Positions 7,547-15,038 are shown, counted from the stretch's first letter. The stretch is DNA of 17,004 bases from CAIMZW01 sp037142435 (GCA_037142435.1 JBAXAO010000030.1:1-17004); one strand, 5' to 3'. Notes: generated by a model from the letters alone, not told the origin. A program made the numbers and translations.

Positions 7547-8239
7547 ATGCAAAATGCAATGATCCTCATAGTCGATGACAATGAAGATGTACGCCAATTT
7601 GTGCGTGCCAGTTTAGAACAAGAGGGATTTCAGGTATCAGAGGCAGTGGATGGACAGTCTGCGCTCGAAGTATTCGAAGACCTCAAGCCAGCAGTCGTGA
7701 TTTTGGACCTGACTATGGGTCAACCAGATGGTTTTGAAGTCTGTCGTGAGATCCGCAAGGTTTCAAACGTCCCCATCATTATGTTGACCGTTCGCAGCGA
7801 AGAGGTAGACGAGGCGATGTGCCTGGCCGCCGGTGCCGATGATTACATCACCAAACCAGTCTCGGCCCGCATCTTGGCGCTGCGCGTCACTGCACAACTT
7901 CGACGCGCTAACCCAGCACTGAAAGAGAGCCGCGAGCGCCTCACCTTCGGCCCAATGGAGCTCAATCTCGAATCCCGCGAACTTCAAATCGGCGAATCTA
8001 GCGTCTCACTCACGCGTACCGAGTTTGATTTCCTCAGACTTTTGATGGAACAACCAAAGCGAGTGTTTACCCGCGAGCAGATTATTGAAGCTATCGGTGG
8101 ATCCCAATACTTTGGCAGCGACCATTTGTTGGATACGCACGCCTCGCGCCTGCGCATCAAAATTCGTTCAGCCGGTGGGCCTAACGTGATCTCTGCAGTT
8201 CGCAGTGTCGGATACCGCCTTTCAGCAACGGCAGCATAA
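7547..8239 (+). CDS. OmpR/PhoB-family response regulator
   Basis: The 230-residue transcription factor has an N-terminal receiver (Asp10-Asp11, phospho-acceptor Asp54, Thr81, Lys103) and a C-terminal winged helix (about 130-227: LTRTEFDFLRLL, then the recognition region LLDTHASRLRIKI and the wing AVRSVGYRL). It is the likely output of the pathway. The loop after Asp54 reads LTMGQPDGFE; the usual Met-Pro after the acceptor strand is replaced, which could change how phosphorylation drives dimerisation or which partner is recognised. The ATG follows the kinase stop directly, with GGAG at 7535-7538 eight bases upstream as ribosome site, so the two are made together. Confidence 0.93.
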   Translation: MQNAMILIVDDNEDVRQFVRASLEQEGFQVSEAVDGQSALEVFEDLKPAVVILDLTMGQPDGFEVCREIRKVSNVPIIMLTVRSEEVDEAMCLAAGADDYITKPVSARILALRVTAQLRRANPALKESRERLTFGPMELNLESRELQIGESSVSLTRTEFDFLRLLMEQPKRVFTREQIIEAIGGSQYFGSDHLLDTHASRLRIKIRSAGGPNVISAVRSVGYRLSATAA

Positions 8240-8260
8240 GGAGCTCTCGCTTAAGTTAAT

Positions 8261-8854
8261 GTGAGCTTTATGCAGCAATACTTTCTTTTGGCGGCGCTGG
8301 TCTTTGCCATCAATTTGATGCCTGCATTTGCTCCCCCTACTTGGATGGTGCTGGTTCTCTACCGGCTCAATTCACATCTCCACACCGTTCCCTTAGTTTT
8401 GGTCGGAGCGCTAGCGGCGGCATCGGGTAGGTATGTTCTGGCTTTGGGAACGCGACATTTTCGTTCCATGATTCCGAAACAGGCGCTCGTTAATTTAGAG
8501 AGCGCCGGTGCATTTTTTACTCGAAGCAAGACTTCAGCAGTGACGGCCTTTCTACTCTTTATTCTTTCACCGCTTCCATCAGCCCAACTCTTTGAGGCAG
8601 CGGGTTTAATTGGCACCAAATTGATTCCGCTCACTCTCGCATTTTTCATCGGCAGGTTAGGTAGCTACTCCATCTATGTGGCCGGCGCATCACAACTGCA
8701 AAATCGTAATATCGGGCAGGTATTTACCGAAGGTTTTACCTCCCCGTGGGGCATTGCGGTACAACTTATTTCGCTGGCGGGCATTTATTTACTGACTCGC
8801 GTGAATTGGAATAGATTCCTTCCTAAGGGTCATCGAGCTAAGGGAGAGTCGTGA
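8261..8854 (+). CDS. Multi-pass membrane protein, unidentified (possibly VTT/DedA-like)
   Basis: The 197-residue product has about five hydrophobic segments (roughly 7-32, 39-60, 86-108, 119-142, 161-180). A proline-rich motif in helix 1 (MPAFAPPTW, 20-28) and FILSPLPSAQLF (94-105) faintly recall VTT/DedA-type re-entrant loops, but I cannot assign the family. The start is GTG at 8261 or ATG at 8270. An in-frame TAA at 8252 excludes a longer form, and the nearest AAGGAG (8238-8243) is 17 bases from the GTG, farther than usual. It lies 21 bases after the OmpR gene, probably in the same transcript, and overlaps the next gene by four bases. Confidence 0.65.
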   Translation: MSFMQQYFLLAALVFAINLMPAFAPPTWMVLVLYRLNSHLHTVPLVLVGALAAASGRYVLALGTRHFRSMIPKQALVNLESAGAFFTRSKTSAVTAFLLFILSPLPSAQLFEAAGLIGTKLIPLTLAFFIGRLGSYSIYVAGASQLQNRNIGQVFTEGFTSPWGIAVQLISLAGIYLLTRVNWNRFLPKGHRAKGES

Positions 8855-9309
8855 AGGGTTCTATCAAAGGCTACGGATATGTAACCTTGCAATTTTTTAT
8901 TTTGGGTCTGATCTTCTTCTCTCGGGCTGCCACTAAGGCACCAGTTGGCACTCTCTTTCTTGGAGAAGTACTGCTGCTGCTGGGCCTCATCATCCTCGTT
9001 GTTGCTGGCATCACTCTTCGGTCTGCTCTCACTGCGGTCCCTGAGCCCAAAGCAGATGCCCCGTTCATAACTACGGGTATCTACAAGCGCGTTCGACATC
9101 CGATGTATTTGGGTCTGATTTTGATGGCCACAGGAATTTCAGCCATCCGCTGGTCGGCTTTTGCCGCATACGAGACCGTGGTTCTAACCCTCGTCTTGAT
9201 CTCAAAATATCGCTACGAAGATGGTTTGCTCCTGGCTAAGTGGCCTGAGGCAATTAGTTACCAAGTACGCGTTGGTGCTCTCCTACCGATCTTTGCAAAA
9301 GAAAAGTAG
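8851..9309 (+). CDS. Isoprenylcysteine carboxyl methyltransferase-like membrane methyltransferase
   Basis: The 152-residue protein has membrane helices at about 9-25, 35-56, 87-103 and 105-118. It carries the family signature GIYKRVRHPMYLGLI (76-90), with Arg82-His83-Pro84, and a later Glu (Glu123 in RYEDGLLL) followed by a Pro/Tyr segment before the C-terminus. Members of the ICMT/PEMT-like fold bind S-adenosylmethionine with these motifs. Bacterial members methylate varied lipids or small molecules and the substrate here is unknown. The start is GTG at 8851, overlapping the previous stop as GTGA, with GGGAG four bases upstream. Its stop is three bases from the stop of the converging protease gene. 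Confidence 0.82.
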   Translation: MKGSIKGYGYVTLQFFILGLIFFSRAATKAPVGTLFLGEVLLLLGLIILVVAGITLRSALTAVPEPKADAPFITTGIYKRVRHPMYLGLILMATGISAIRWSAFAAYETVVLTLVLISKYRYEDGLLLAKWPEAISYQVRVGALLPIFAKEK

Positions 9310-9312
9310 CGG

Positions 9313-10464
9313 CTAACCAATCCAACTTCCACGACCAGAGCAAAGGTCAAATCCCACTGCGCAACTGTTGGCATCTCCACCTGTGACGATATCTCTGAAC
9401 GTGTAGGTATTTGAATAAAGTTTTTTGGCATTCATCGTGACACCAGTAACTGCAGCGCGTGCCGCAATCGCAGGAGCAGAGACGCTGGTGCCACCAACTT
9501 GATACCACCCAAAAGTTCCGCCCTTAACAAAGGGGGTGCTGTCATAAATTGCTACGCCAGAAAATGGATCGGCATTGAATGAGACATCCGGTGTTGACCG
9601 CTTACCTTTACAAGAGTATCCGGGAGTATTTAATTGATATGAGGACGCGCTTTCGAAAGCAGAACATCCGCCACCGCCAAAGGACCAACCAGTTTCTGAT
9701 GTAAAGACACTATTAGTGAAATGTAGTGATGTGCCACCTACTGCTATCACGCCAGGAGCGGTAGCCGGATACGTTGGAATTAATCCAGAATCACCCGCAG
9801 AAGCAAAGAAGGAAACTCCATCCTCGGAAAATTCTGAGTTGTACTTACCTTGACCACGAAATTCATCAGTGCCCCAACTCATCGAGACATAATCTGCACG
9901 ACCTTTGGCATAATCAACCGCGTTCATGAGGCTGGACAAGGTGTCACTCTGTGCTTCGACGAGAAGTATTTTTGCACCAGGTGCAATGGCGTGCGCCCAC
10001 TGTGTGTCCAGGCTGGCCTCTACTGCCCAACTGGTATCAACCTGCGGAAGTCGTCGATTCTCTCCGCTGCCAACCTTTTTAAAACAACCATTTGCCGTCG
10101 TGCATAAAGGTAATCCGTATTGAGCTGAAAATACATTGAGGTCGTTTTCAACTGTCGGTGCATCAAAGGCCACAACAATGGCAATGGTTTTGCCAGCGCC
10201 AGCGGTTGGAGAAGTTGGATAGTTGTAAATGGCCTTAATGCGATCAGGGCCTAATCCGACCGGTGCATTGGTTACCAATGGAACTAGATTCAGCCCGGTA
10301 ACTAATGTTGCGTGGCAGTTGGATGTTTCAGTTCCTTTTGTTGGCGAGCATGCAGCTCGTTCGCTTTCGCCACTGTGATCGTCACCAAAAGAGGAGACCA
10401 TGGTTGCGGAGGTAATTGCCGCTACCAATACTGTTAAACCGATGATGAGGGGGGAACGTCTCAC
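9313..10464 (-). CDS. Sedolisin (S53) family serine-carboxyl peptidase, secreted or anchored
   Basis: The 383-residue product has an N-terminal signal or anchor (about 5-24) and a catalytic domain from about residue 70. Sedolisin catalytic residues are visible: Glu149 and Asp153 in SWAVEASLDTQ, the oxyanion Asp225 in SAGDSG, and the nucleophile Ser327 in GGTSVSAP. The C-terminus has a calcium-site-like run (RDIVTGG at 357-363, then a GFD). Classical sedolisins carry a propeptide of nearly 200 residues; here only about 45 residues separate signal and catalytic domain, so activation must differ. Six or more cysteines in the secreted part suggest disulfides. The start is GTG at 10464, with GGAG five bases upstream on the minus strand; the overlapping ATG at 10467 runs straight into TGA. 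The role is probably extracellular peptide digestion. Confidence 0.88.
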   Translation of the reverse strand: MRRSPLIIGLTVLVAAITSATMVSSFGDDHSGESERAACSPTKGTETSNCHATLVTGLNLVPLVTNAPVGLGPDRIKAIYNYPTSPTAGAGKTIAIVVAFDAPTVENDLNVFSAQYGLPLCTTANGCFKKVGSGENRRLPQVDTSWAVEASLDTQWAHAIAPGAKILLVEAQSDTLSSLMNAVDYAKGRADYVSMSWGTDEFRGQGKYNSEFSEDGVSFFASAGDSGLIPTYPATAPGVIAVGGTSLHFTNSVFTSETGWSFGGGGCSAFESASSYQLNTPGYSCKGKRSTPDVSFNADPFSGVAIYDSTPFVKGGTFGWYQVGGTSVSAPAIAARAAVTGVTMNAKKLYSNTYTFRDIVTGGDANSCAVGFDLCSGRGSWIG

Positions 10465-10566
10465 ATCAACTCCATTCGCTAGGTGCCAATCGTAAGTTGT
10501 AATATTTAGTTATTAGTAAGAATTAGAAACTCACTAGGGAAACGTGATGAAACTGCGAACTTCAAC

Positions 10567-10572
10567 TATTGT
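10567..10572 (+). promoter_or_regulatory. Candidate -10 element, near-leaderless start
   Basis: TATTGT lies eight bases before the ATG at 10581, with a weak GTGATG at -35 spacing (10544-10549, 17-base spacer). No ribosome site is seen before this ATG, so a leaderless or very short leader transcript is plausible. The rest of the 116-base gap to the divergent protease holds no clear element. Confidence 0.3.
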
Positions 10573-10580
10573 AAATCCAT

Positions 10581-11240
10581 ATGTTCACTAAAAAACCAGA
10601 GCCTTGGCGATGCAAAGCTTGTAGACATCCAGTCCAATGGGATACCTATTACTGCAAGAAATGTGGCGCGCTCGTATCTGTTGAACTAGCACCCGATGCC
10701 CGAGAGATCGATACATCCTTAAAAACTAAATTGCGACGAATTTGGTACGCGCGTGCCATTGCGAAAATTACTTGGGCACTGATTATTGCCGTTGCCGTTG
10801 CCAGCGCCACCTACTTTTTTAATACCATTCGCATTGCTCGAGTTGATAATCACTCCAGTGCAATTTTCAAAATGAAAGTCGACGCTCCTAGCTCACCATT
10901 GTCCTGCTCTGGAACTATTTGTCAGGCTACTGTTGAAATCATAAATAAAACAAAGTCTTCACAAGTTTTGCACGGCGTTCCATACTTTAAACTTGATAAT
11001 GGAAAGTTGTATGGTCCCATCAATCTGGCCCAAAGCACGGGTCGTCTCTACTTCGCCGACAAATATTGCACTCAGAAATTCGACTTGTCGTTTTCAGCAA
11101 GCGAATCTCAGAAATTCCTAGGTATCTGCACTGAGAATCTGCCTAGAACTGGAATGATCAAGGGAATCCAAATTCGCGATAGCAAAGGCAAAGTCGTTCT
11201 CTCTGCCGATCTGAAGGTTTCTGTTCCACAGAAATATTAG
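10581..11240 (+). CDS. Zinc-ribbon, single-helix membrane protein with extracytoplasmic four-cysteine domain
   Basis: The 219-residue product begins with a zinc-ribbon motif (Cys11, Cys14, Cys25, Cys28; CKAC and CKKC), followed by a basic stretch, one membrane helix (about 62-81) and a beta-rich outer domain (about 90-219). That domain has four further cysteines (109, 114, 163, 183), probably two disulfides, and resembles in outline the DUF4352-like beta domains found in similar zinc-ribbon membrane proteins. The expected topology is ribbon inside, domain outside. I do not recognise a specific function. It stands alone between the divergent protease and korA. Confidence 0.75.
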   Translation: MFTKKPEPWRCKACRHPVQWDTYYCKKCGALVSVELAPDAREIDTSLKTKLRRIWYARAIAKITWALIIAVAVASATYFFNTIRIARVDNHSSAIFKMKVDAPSSPLSCSGTICQATVEIINKTKSSQVLHGVPYFKLDNGKLYGPINLAQSTGRLYFADKYCTQKFDLSFSASESQKFLGICTENLPRTGMIKGIQIRDSKGKVVLSADLKVSVPQKY

Positions 11241-11262
11241 GTAGCACTCAAACTGCGCTAAA

Positions 11263-11299
11263 TGTGAGGAAAAAGACGGATTTTCCCTTACCCCTCACA
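11263..11299. promoter_or_regulatory. Inverted repeat upstream of korA
   Basis: TGTGAGG (11263-11269) and CCTCACA (11293-11299) form a perfect seven-base inverted repeat. Inside, GGAAAA (11268-11273) can instead pair with TTTTCC (11281-11286) around a seven-base loop. No T-run follows the outer stem, so a simple terminator is unlikely. It may be an operator or an RNA switch element for korAB. Confidence 0.4.
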
Positions 11300-11322
11300 C
11301 CAGAAAGTGGCAAGATACTTTT

Positions 11323-13152
11323 GTGCCAAAGTCGGTCGAAACATTAAGTTCAGTCGTTATCCGTTTCGCGGGCGATAGTGGTGATGGAATGCAACTCACC
11401 GGAGATCGCTTCACAATGGATACCGCAAGCCTTGGGAATGACCTTTCAACTCTTCCCAATTTCCCTGCAGAGATTCGCGCTCCGCAAGGGACACTCCTCG
11501 GAGTCTCTTCTTTTCAGCTTCACTTCGCGGATCATCATGTTAAAACTCCTGGAGATGCCCCTGATGTATTAGTGGCAATGAATCCAGCTGCGCTCAAAGC
11601 CAACATCAAAGATATGCCGCGCGGAGCCACCATCATCGTAGATAGCGACGAATTCACTTCGCGCAACCTCACCAAAGTTGGTTATGACACCAATCCTTTG
11701 GAGGATGGATCACTTGAAGCTTACAAAGTGCATCCTGTTGCCCTAACTTCGATGACAGTTGCGGCGCTCTCCGAGCTTTCACTTTCTCGCAAAGAAGCCG
11801 AACGTTCCAAGAACATGTTCGCTCTGGGATTGCTCACGTGGATGTATCACCGTCCGACCGAAGCGACTGAACAATTTCTCACAGCCAAGTTCAGCAAGAA
11901 GCCAGAGATCCTCAAGGCCAACTTGTTGGCTTACCAAACTGGCTGGAACTATGGCGAGACCACCGAAGATTTCTCGGTCTCCTATGAAATTGCACCTTCT
12001 AAGATGCCAGCAGGCACCTATCGCAATATCAGCGGTAATACCTCCCTTGCCTTGGGTCTCATCGCTGCAGCTGAAAAATCAGGGCTACAGCTCTTCCTTG
12101 GTTCCTATCCCATTACGCCAGCTTCAGACATCTTGCACGAACTCTCAAAGCAGAAGAAGTTCAACATCATCACCTTCCAAGCCGAAGATGAGATTGCAGC
12201 CGTTGGTGCAGCGCTAGGAGCCTCGTATGGTGGCGCTCTGGGTGTTACTTCGACCTCCGGACCGGGTATTGCTCTCAAGAGCGAAATGATCGGTCTAGCC
12301 GTCATGCTCGAACTTCCGCTGATCATTATCGATGTTCAACGCGGCGGTCCTTCAACTGGACTCCCTACCAAGACTGAGCAAGCAGATTTGCTACAAGTTA
12401 TGTTCGGCCGCAACGGCGAATCTCCGGCAGTTGTGTTGGCGACTTCTACCCCAAGCGATTGCTTTGCAATGGCTATGGAAGCGGTACGAATTTCAACCAC
12501 ATATCGCGTCCCAGTTTTCTTATTGTCGGACGGTTATATAGCCAATGGCTCTGAACCATGGCGAATTCCAGATGTCGCATCACTCCCAGCAATCCCTGTG
12601 GATTTTGCTAAGACTCAAGAAAACTTTATGCCCTACCTTCGCGATCCAAAGACTTTAGCCAGACCGTGGGCAATTCCGGGTACACCTGGGATCGAACACC
12701 GAATCGGTGGCATTGAAAAGGCCGATAAGACCGGCGGCATCTCTTATGACCCGATGAATCACGATTTCATGGTGCGTACTCGTCAAGCCAAAATCGAAGG
12801 CGTTGAGATCCCCGATCTCGAAGTCGATGATCCAACTGGTGATGCTCAAGTTCTCTTCCTAGGCTGGGGATCCACCTATGGACCAATTTCCTCCGCTGTC
12901 GAGACTCTTAGGGCCAATGGTCAAAAGATCGCACAAGCTCACCTGAAGTACATCAACCCATTCCCCAAGAATTTGGGAGCGGTTCTGGAAAAATACCCCC
13001 GGGTTATTACGCCAGAAATGAACCTCGGCCAGCTCGCGATGTTGCTTCGTTCTAAGTACCTCAAAGATATTGTCGGATACAACATGGTTCGCGGTCTGCC
13101 GTTCTCAACAGCAGAACTCGTTGAAGCCGCGATGGGAGTTCTCGATGTCTGA
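11323..13152 (+). CDS. korA: 2-oxoglutarate:ferredoxin oxidoreductase, alpha (fused gamma-alpha) subunit
   Basis: The 609-residue subunit pairs with KorB to convert 2-oxoglutarate and CoA to succinyl-CoA and CO2, passing electrons to ferredoxin. The N-terminal gamma domain (about 8-195) opens with VVIRFAGDSGDGMQLTG. The alpha part starts near 238, with YPITPAS (262-268), the substrate-pocket motif of 2-oxoacid oxidoreductases, then FQAEDEIAAVGAALGA (285-300) and RGGPSTGLPTKTEQADL (340-356). This fused layout is that of actinobacterial KorA. Specificity for 2-oxoglutarate rather than another 2-oxoacid is inferred from this resemblance. The start is GTG at 11323; there is no clear ribosome site, and CAAGAT seven bases upstream could be a -10 for a leaderless message. 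No ferredoxin gene is adjacent. Confidence 0.93.
   Translation: MPKSVETLSSVVIRFAGDSGDGMQLTGDRFTMDTASLGNDLSTLPNFPAEIRAPQGTLLGVSSFQLHFADHHVKTPGDAPDVLVAMNPAALKANIKDMPRGATIIVDSDEFTSRNLTKVGYDTNPLEDGSLEAYKVHPVALTSMTVAALSELSLSRKEAERSKNMFALGLLTWMYHRPTEATEQFLTAKFSKKPEILKANLLAYQTGWNYGETTEDFSVSYEIAPSKMPAGTYRNISGNTSLALGLIAAAEKSGLQLFLGSYPITPASDILHELSKQKKFNIITFQAEDEIAAVGAALGASYGGALGVTSTSGPGIALKSEMIGLAVMLELPLIIIDVQRGGPSTGLPTKTEQADLLQVMFGRNGESPAVVLATSTPSDCFAMAMEAVRISTTYRVPVFLLSDGYIANGSEPWRIPDVASLPAIPVDFAKTQENFMPYLRDPKTLARPWAIPGTPGIEHRIGGIEKADKTGGISYDPMNHDFMVRTRQAKIEGVEIPDLEVDDPTGDAQVLFLGWGSTYGPISSAVETLRANGQKIAQAHLKYINPFPKNLGAVLEKYPRVITPEMNLGQLAMLLRSKYLKDIVGYNMVRGLPFSTAELVEAAMGVLDV
13134..13138 (+). promoter_or_regulatory. 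Ribosome binding site fixing the korB start
   Basis: GGGAG lies six bases before ATG at 13145, inside the end of korA. It favours this start over a longer reading frame that could begin at 13070 without such a site. Confidence 0.7.
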
Positions 13153-14146
13153 TCTGACCTTAACGAAGAAGGATTTCACTTCTGACCAGGAAGTTCGTTG
13201 GTGTCCAGGGTGTGGTGACTACTCCATCCTTTCCACGATGCAGGCTTATCTTCCTGAACTTGGTATAGCTCGAGAGAACATTGTCTTCATCTCTGGAATC
13301 GGGTGCTCTTCGCGCTTTCCTTATTACCTCAATACCTTTGGAATGCACTCAGTTCATGGTCGTGCACCGGCAATCGCATCAGGTTTGGCAATAGCTCGAC
13401 CTGATCTCACCGTCTTTGTGGTGACTGGTGACGGAGATGCTCTCTCTATCGGCGGCAATCACCTCATCCACGCGTTGCGCCGCAATGTCGAACTCAAGAT
13501 CTTGCTCTTCAACAACCGTATTTATGGTCTAACTAAAGGTCAGTACTCGCCTACCTCCGAGGCTGGAAAGATCACAAAATCAACGCCCCTTGGCTCTTTG
13601 GATACGCCTTTTAATCCGATTTCCTTGGCAATTGGCGCCGAGGCTTCTTTCGTTGCACGTACCATCGATAGCGATCGCAAGCACCTTACCGACACCCTGC
13701 GGGCTGCTAGCGCCCACAAGGGAAGCGCCCTGGTCGAGATTTATCAGAACTGTCCCATCTTCAACGACGGCGCCTTTGATTCTGTTAAAGACCCAGATAC
13801 CAAAGAGGCATCGCTGCTGCAGATGATTGATGGTCAACCCATTAAGTCCAGCATGCACGGCGTAGTTCGCAATGGTTCGACTTTGGAGATTGTGGAACTG
13901 GGGTCGGTCGATGAGAGTCAATTGGTCATTCATGATTCCCACAATCCAGATCCATCGTATGCCTTTGCACTTTCACGGCTCTCGGGATCTGAACTTTCAC
14001 ACGTTCCGGTCGGAGTTTTCCGTGACGTAGTTCGTCCTGGATATTCCTCGATGGTTCACAATCAGTTAGACGAAATCATCAAAGCTCAAGGTGCTGGCGA
14101 TCTCGAGAAGCTGCTACATGGCGGGGATACCTGGGTCGTTAACTAA
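13145..14146 (+). CDS. korB: 2-oxoglutarate:ferredoxin oxidoreductase, beta subunit
   Basis: The 333-residue subunit binds thiamine diphosphate and one [4Fe-4S] cluster. Four cysteines sit where the family's cluster ligands are: Cys20 and Cys23 (RWCPGCGDY), Cys54 (GIGCSSRFPYY) and Cys203 (YQNCPIFNDGAF). The thiamine-diphosphate/magnesium motif is GDGDALSIGGNHLIH (95-109) with Asn123-Asn124. The start is ATG at 13145, which overlaps the end of korA by eight bases and has GGGAG upstream; the homologous N-terminus also begins here. Its stop overlaps the stop of the EEP gene on the opposite strand. Confidence 0.94.
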   Translation: MSDLTLTKKDFTSDQEVRWCPGCGDYSILSTMQAYLPELGIARENIVFISGIGCSSRFPYYLNTFGMHSVHGRAPAIASGLAIARPDLTVFVVTGDGDALSIGGNHLIHALRRNVELKILLFNNRIYGLTKGQYSPTSEAGKITKSTPLGSLDTPFNPISLAIGAEASFVARTIDSDRKHLTDTLRAASAHKGSALVEIYQNCPIFNDGAFDSVKDPDTKEASLLQMIDGQPIKSSMHGVVRNGSTLEIVELGSVDESQLVIHDSHNPDPSYAFALSRLSGSELSHVPVGVFRDVVRPGYSSMVHNQLDEIIKAQGAGDLEKLLHGGDTWVVN

Positions 14147-14937
14147 AAATCTACTTCAACGCTAACTGCCAAATGATCACTCGTATCAAAGGCAGTTAGC
14201 GTTTCTTTTTGTACTTGAATTTTGCTGGAAGTAAGAATGTAGTCAATCTGTCGGTCGGGCTCCCAAATAGGGAAAGTTAATCCGTTAAATAAGGATTTCC
14301 ACTTTCGGCCCACTACGCCTTGGGACAAATTGAAATCGCCCATGATCAAAACGTTCTTCCCAGTATCTCTTTGCAATTGATTAGCCCAACGTTTTACTTG
14401 CAAAAATTGCAGATAATTGAAGGGCCAGACAAAAGATAAGTGGAGATTTATCGCAATAAATCCTTCACAGTGAGCCGCCAGCGCCACCCGATGGTGGTCT
14501 TTCGCATAAAAGCGCTTGCTCTTCGTGCCTTCAGAAATATTCATTATCTTGCCAAACTTGGCTTGGGTTAATTCCAGCCTTTCCCATTTAGTCACAGGGA
14601 TCTTGGAAACGATGGAGATACCGTATCCTCCGCGATCGGTTGGATTTACTGAAGTAATAATGTCGCTGCTGCCAGAAGGCTCTCGTTGGTGGTCTCCGCC
14701 ATCACCATAGATAAAGAATGCGGGTGCAAAAGCCCAATAATTGGCACCAAGGGCAGATGCCGCTAATTGCGTTTGATGGATATTTCCTGACCTCGGGTAA
14801 TAGTGATCGACTTCCTGTAGCGCCAGAATGTCAGGATCTAACTGCGCTAGACAGGAAGAGAGAGCGGCAGCCTCGGAATGGGGGTTATCTAGATTGAGAA
14901 GCCGACCGTGCAAGATATTCCAGGTCGAAATGCGCAT
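14143..14937 (-). CDS. Endonuclease/exonuclease/phosphatase (EEP) family hydrolase
   Basis: The 264-residue, signal-less protein is of the metal-dependent EEP fold. Visible catalytic motifs are Asn7 (TWNILHG), Glu42 (LQEVD), His166 (NLHL), Asp201 and Asn203 (MGDFN), Asp232 (IDYIL) and Asp254-His255 (SDH). Members cleave phosphodiester bonds in nucleic acids, phosphoinositides or sphingolipids; the substrate is not readable from the motifs. Lack of a signal peptide suggests a cytoplasmic target. The ATG lies only 15 bases past the CCA end of tRNA-Tyr and is preceded by a perfect TATAAT with no ribosome site. Confidence 0.87.
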   Translation of the reverse strand: MRISTWNILHGRLLNLDNPHSEAAALSSCLAQLDPDILALQEVDHYYPRSGNIHQTQLAASALGANYWAFAPAFFIYGDGGDHQREPSGSSDIITSVNPTDRGGYGISIVSKIPVTKWERLELTQAKFGKIMNISEGTKSKRFYAKDHHRVALAAHCEGFIAINLHLSFVWPFNYLQFLQVKRWANQLQRDTGKNVLIMGDFNLSQGVVGRKWKSLFNGLTFPIWEPDRQIDYILTSSKIQVQKETLTAFDTSDHLAVSVEVDF

Positions 14938-14943
14938 TTACTG

Positions 14944-14949
14944 ATTATA
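14944..14949 (-). promoter_or_regulatory. -10 box for leaderless transcription of the EEP gene
   Basis: TATAAT on the minus strand is followed by six bases and then the ATG at 14937, the spacing expected when transcription starts at the A of the start codon. No Shine-Dalgarno sequence fits into the 15 bases. No clear -35 is seen; it would fall in the T-arm of the tRNA gene. Confidence 0.5.
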
Positions 14950-14952
14950 AGT

Positions 14953-15038
14953 TGGTGGCGGGTGAAGGATTTGAACCTTCGAAGGCATTCACCGGCGGAT
15001 TTACAGTCCGCTCCCATTGGCCGCTCGGGCAACCCGCC
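14953..15038 (-). tRNA. tRNA-Tyr (GUA anticodon)
   Basis: On the minus strand GGCGGGT (15038-15032) pairs with ACCCGCC (14963-14957) as the seven-base acceptor stem, followed by discriminator A and an encoded CCA (14955-14953). The anticodon loop CTGTAAA is closed by GCGGA/TCCGC, giving anticodon GTA at 15004-15002. The T arm is GAAGG-TTCAAAT-CCTTC. A long variable arm makes it class II, as expected for bacterial tRNA-Tyr. Confidence 0.95.

Noticed and set aside
11268..11286. Rho-independent terminator after the zinc-ribbon gene
   Set aside because: The GGAAAA/TTTTCC hairpin is weak and is followed by C-rich sequence, not a T-run.
13070..13144. Longer N-terminus for KorB starting at 13070
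   Set aside because: The extra 25 residues overlap korA coding sequence, do not resemble KorB, and lack a ribosome site; ATG at 13145 has GGGAG six bases upstream.
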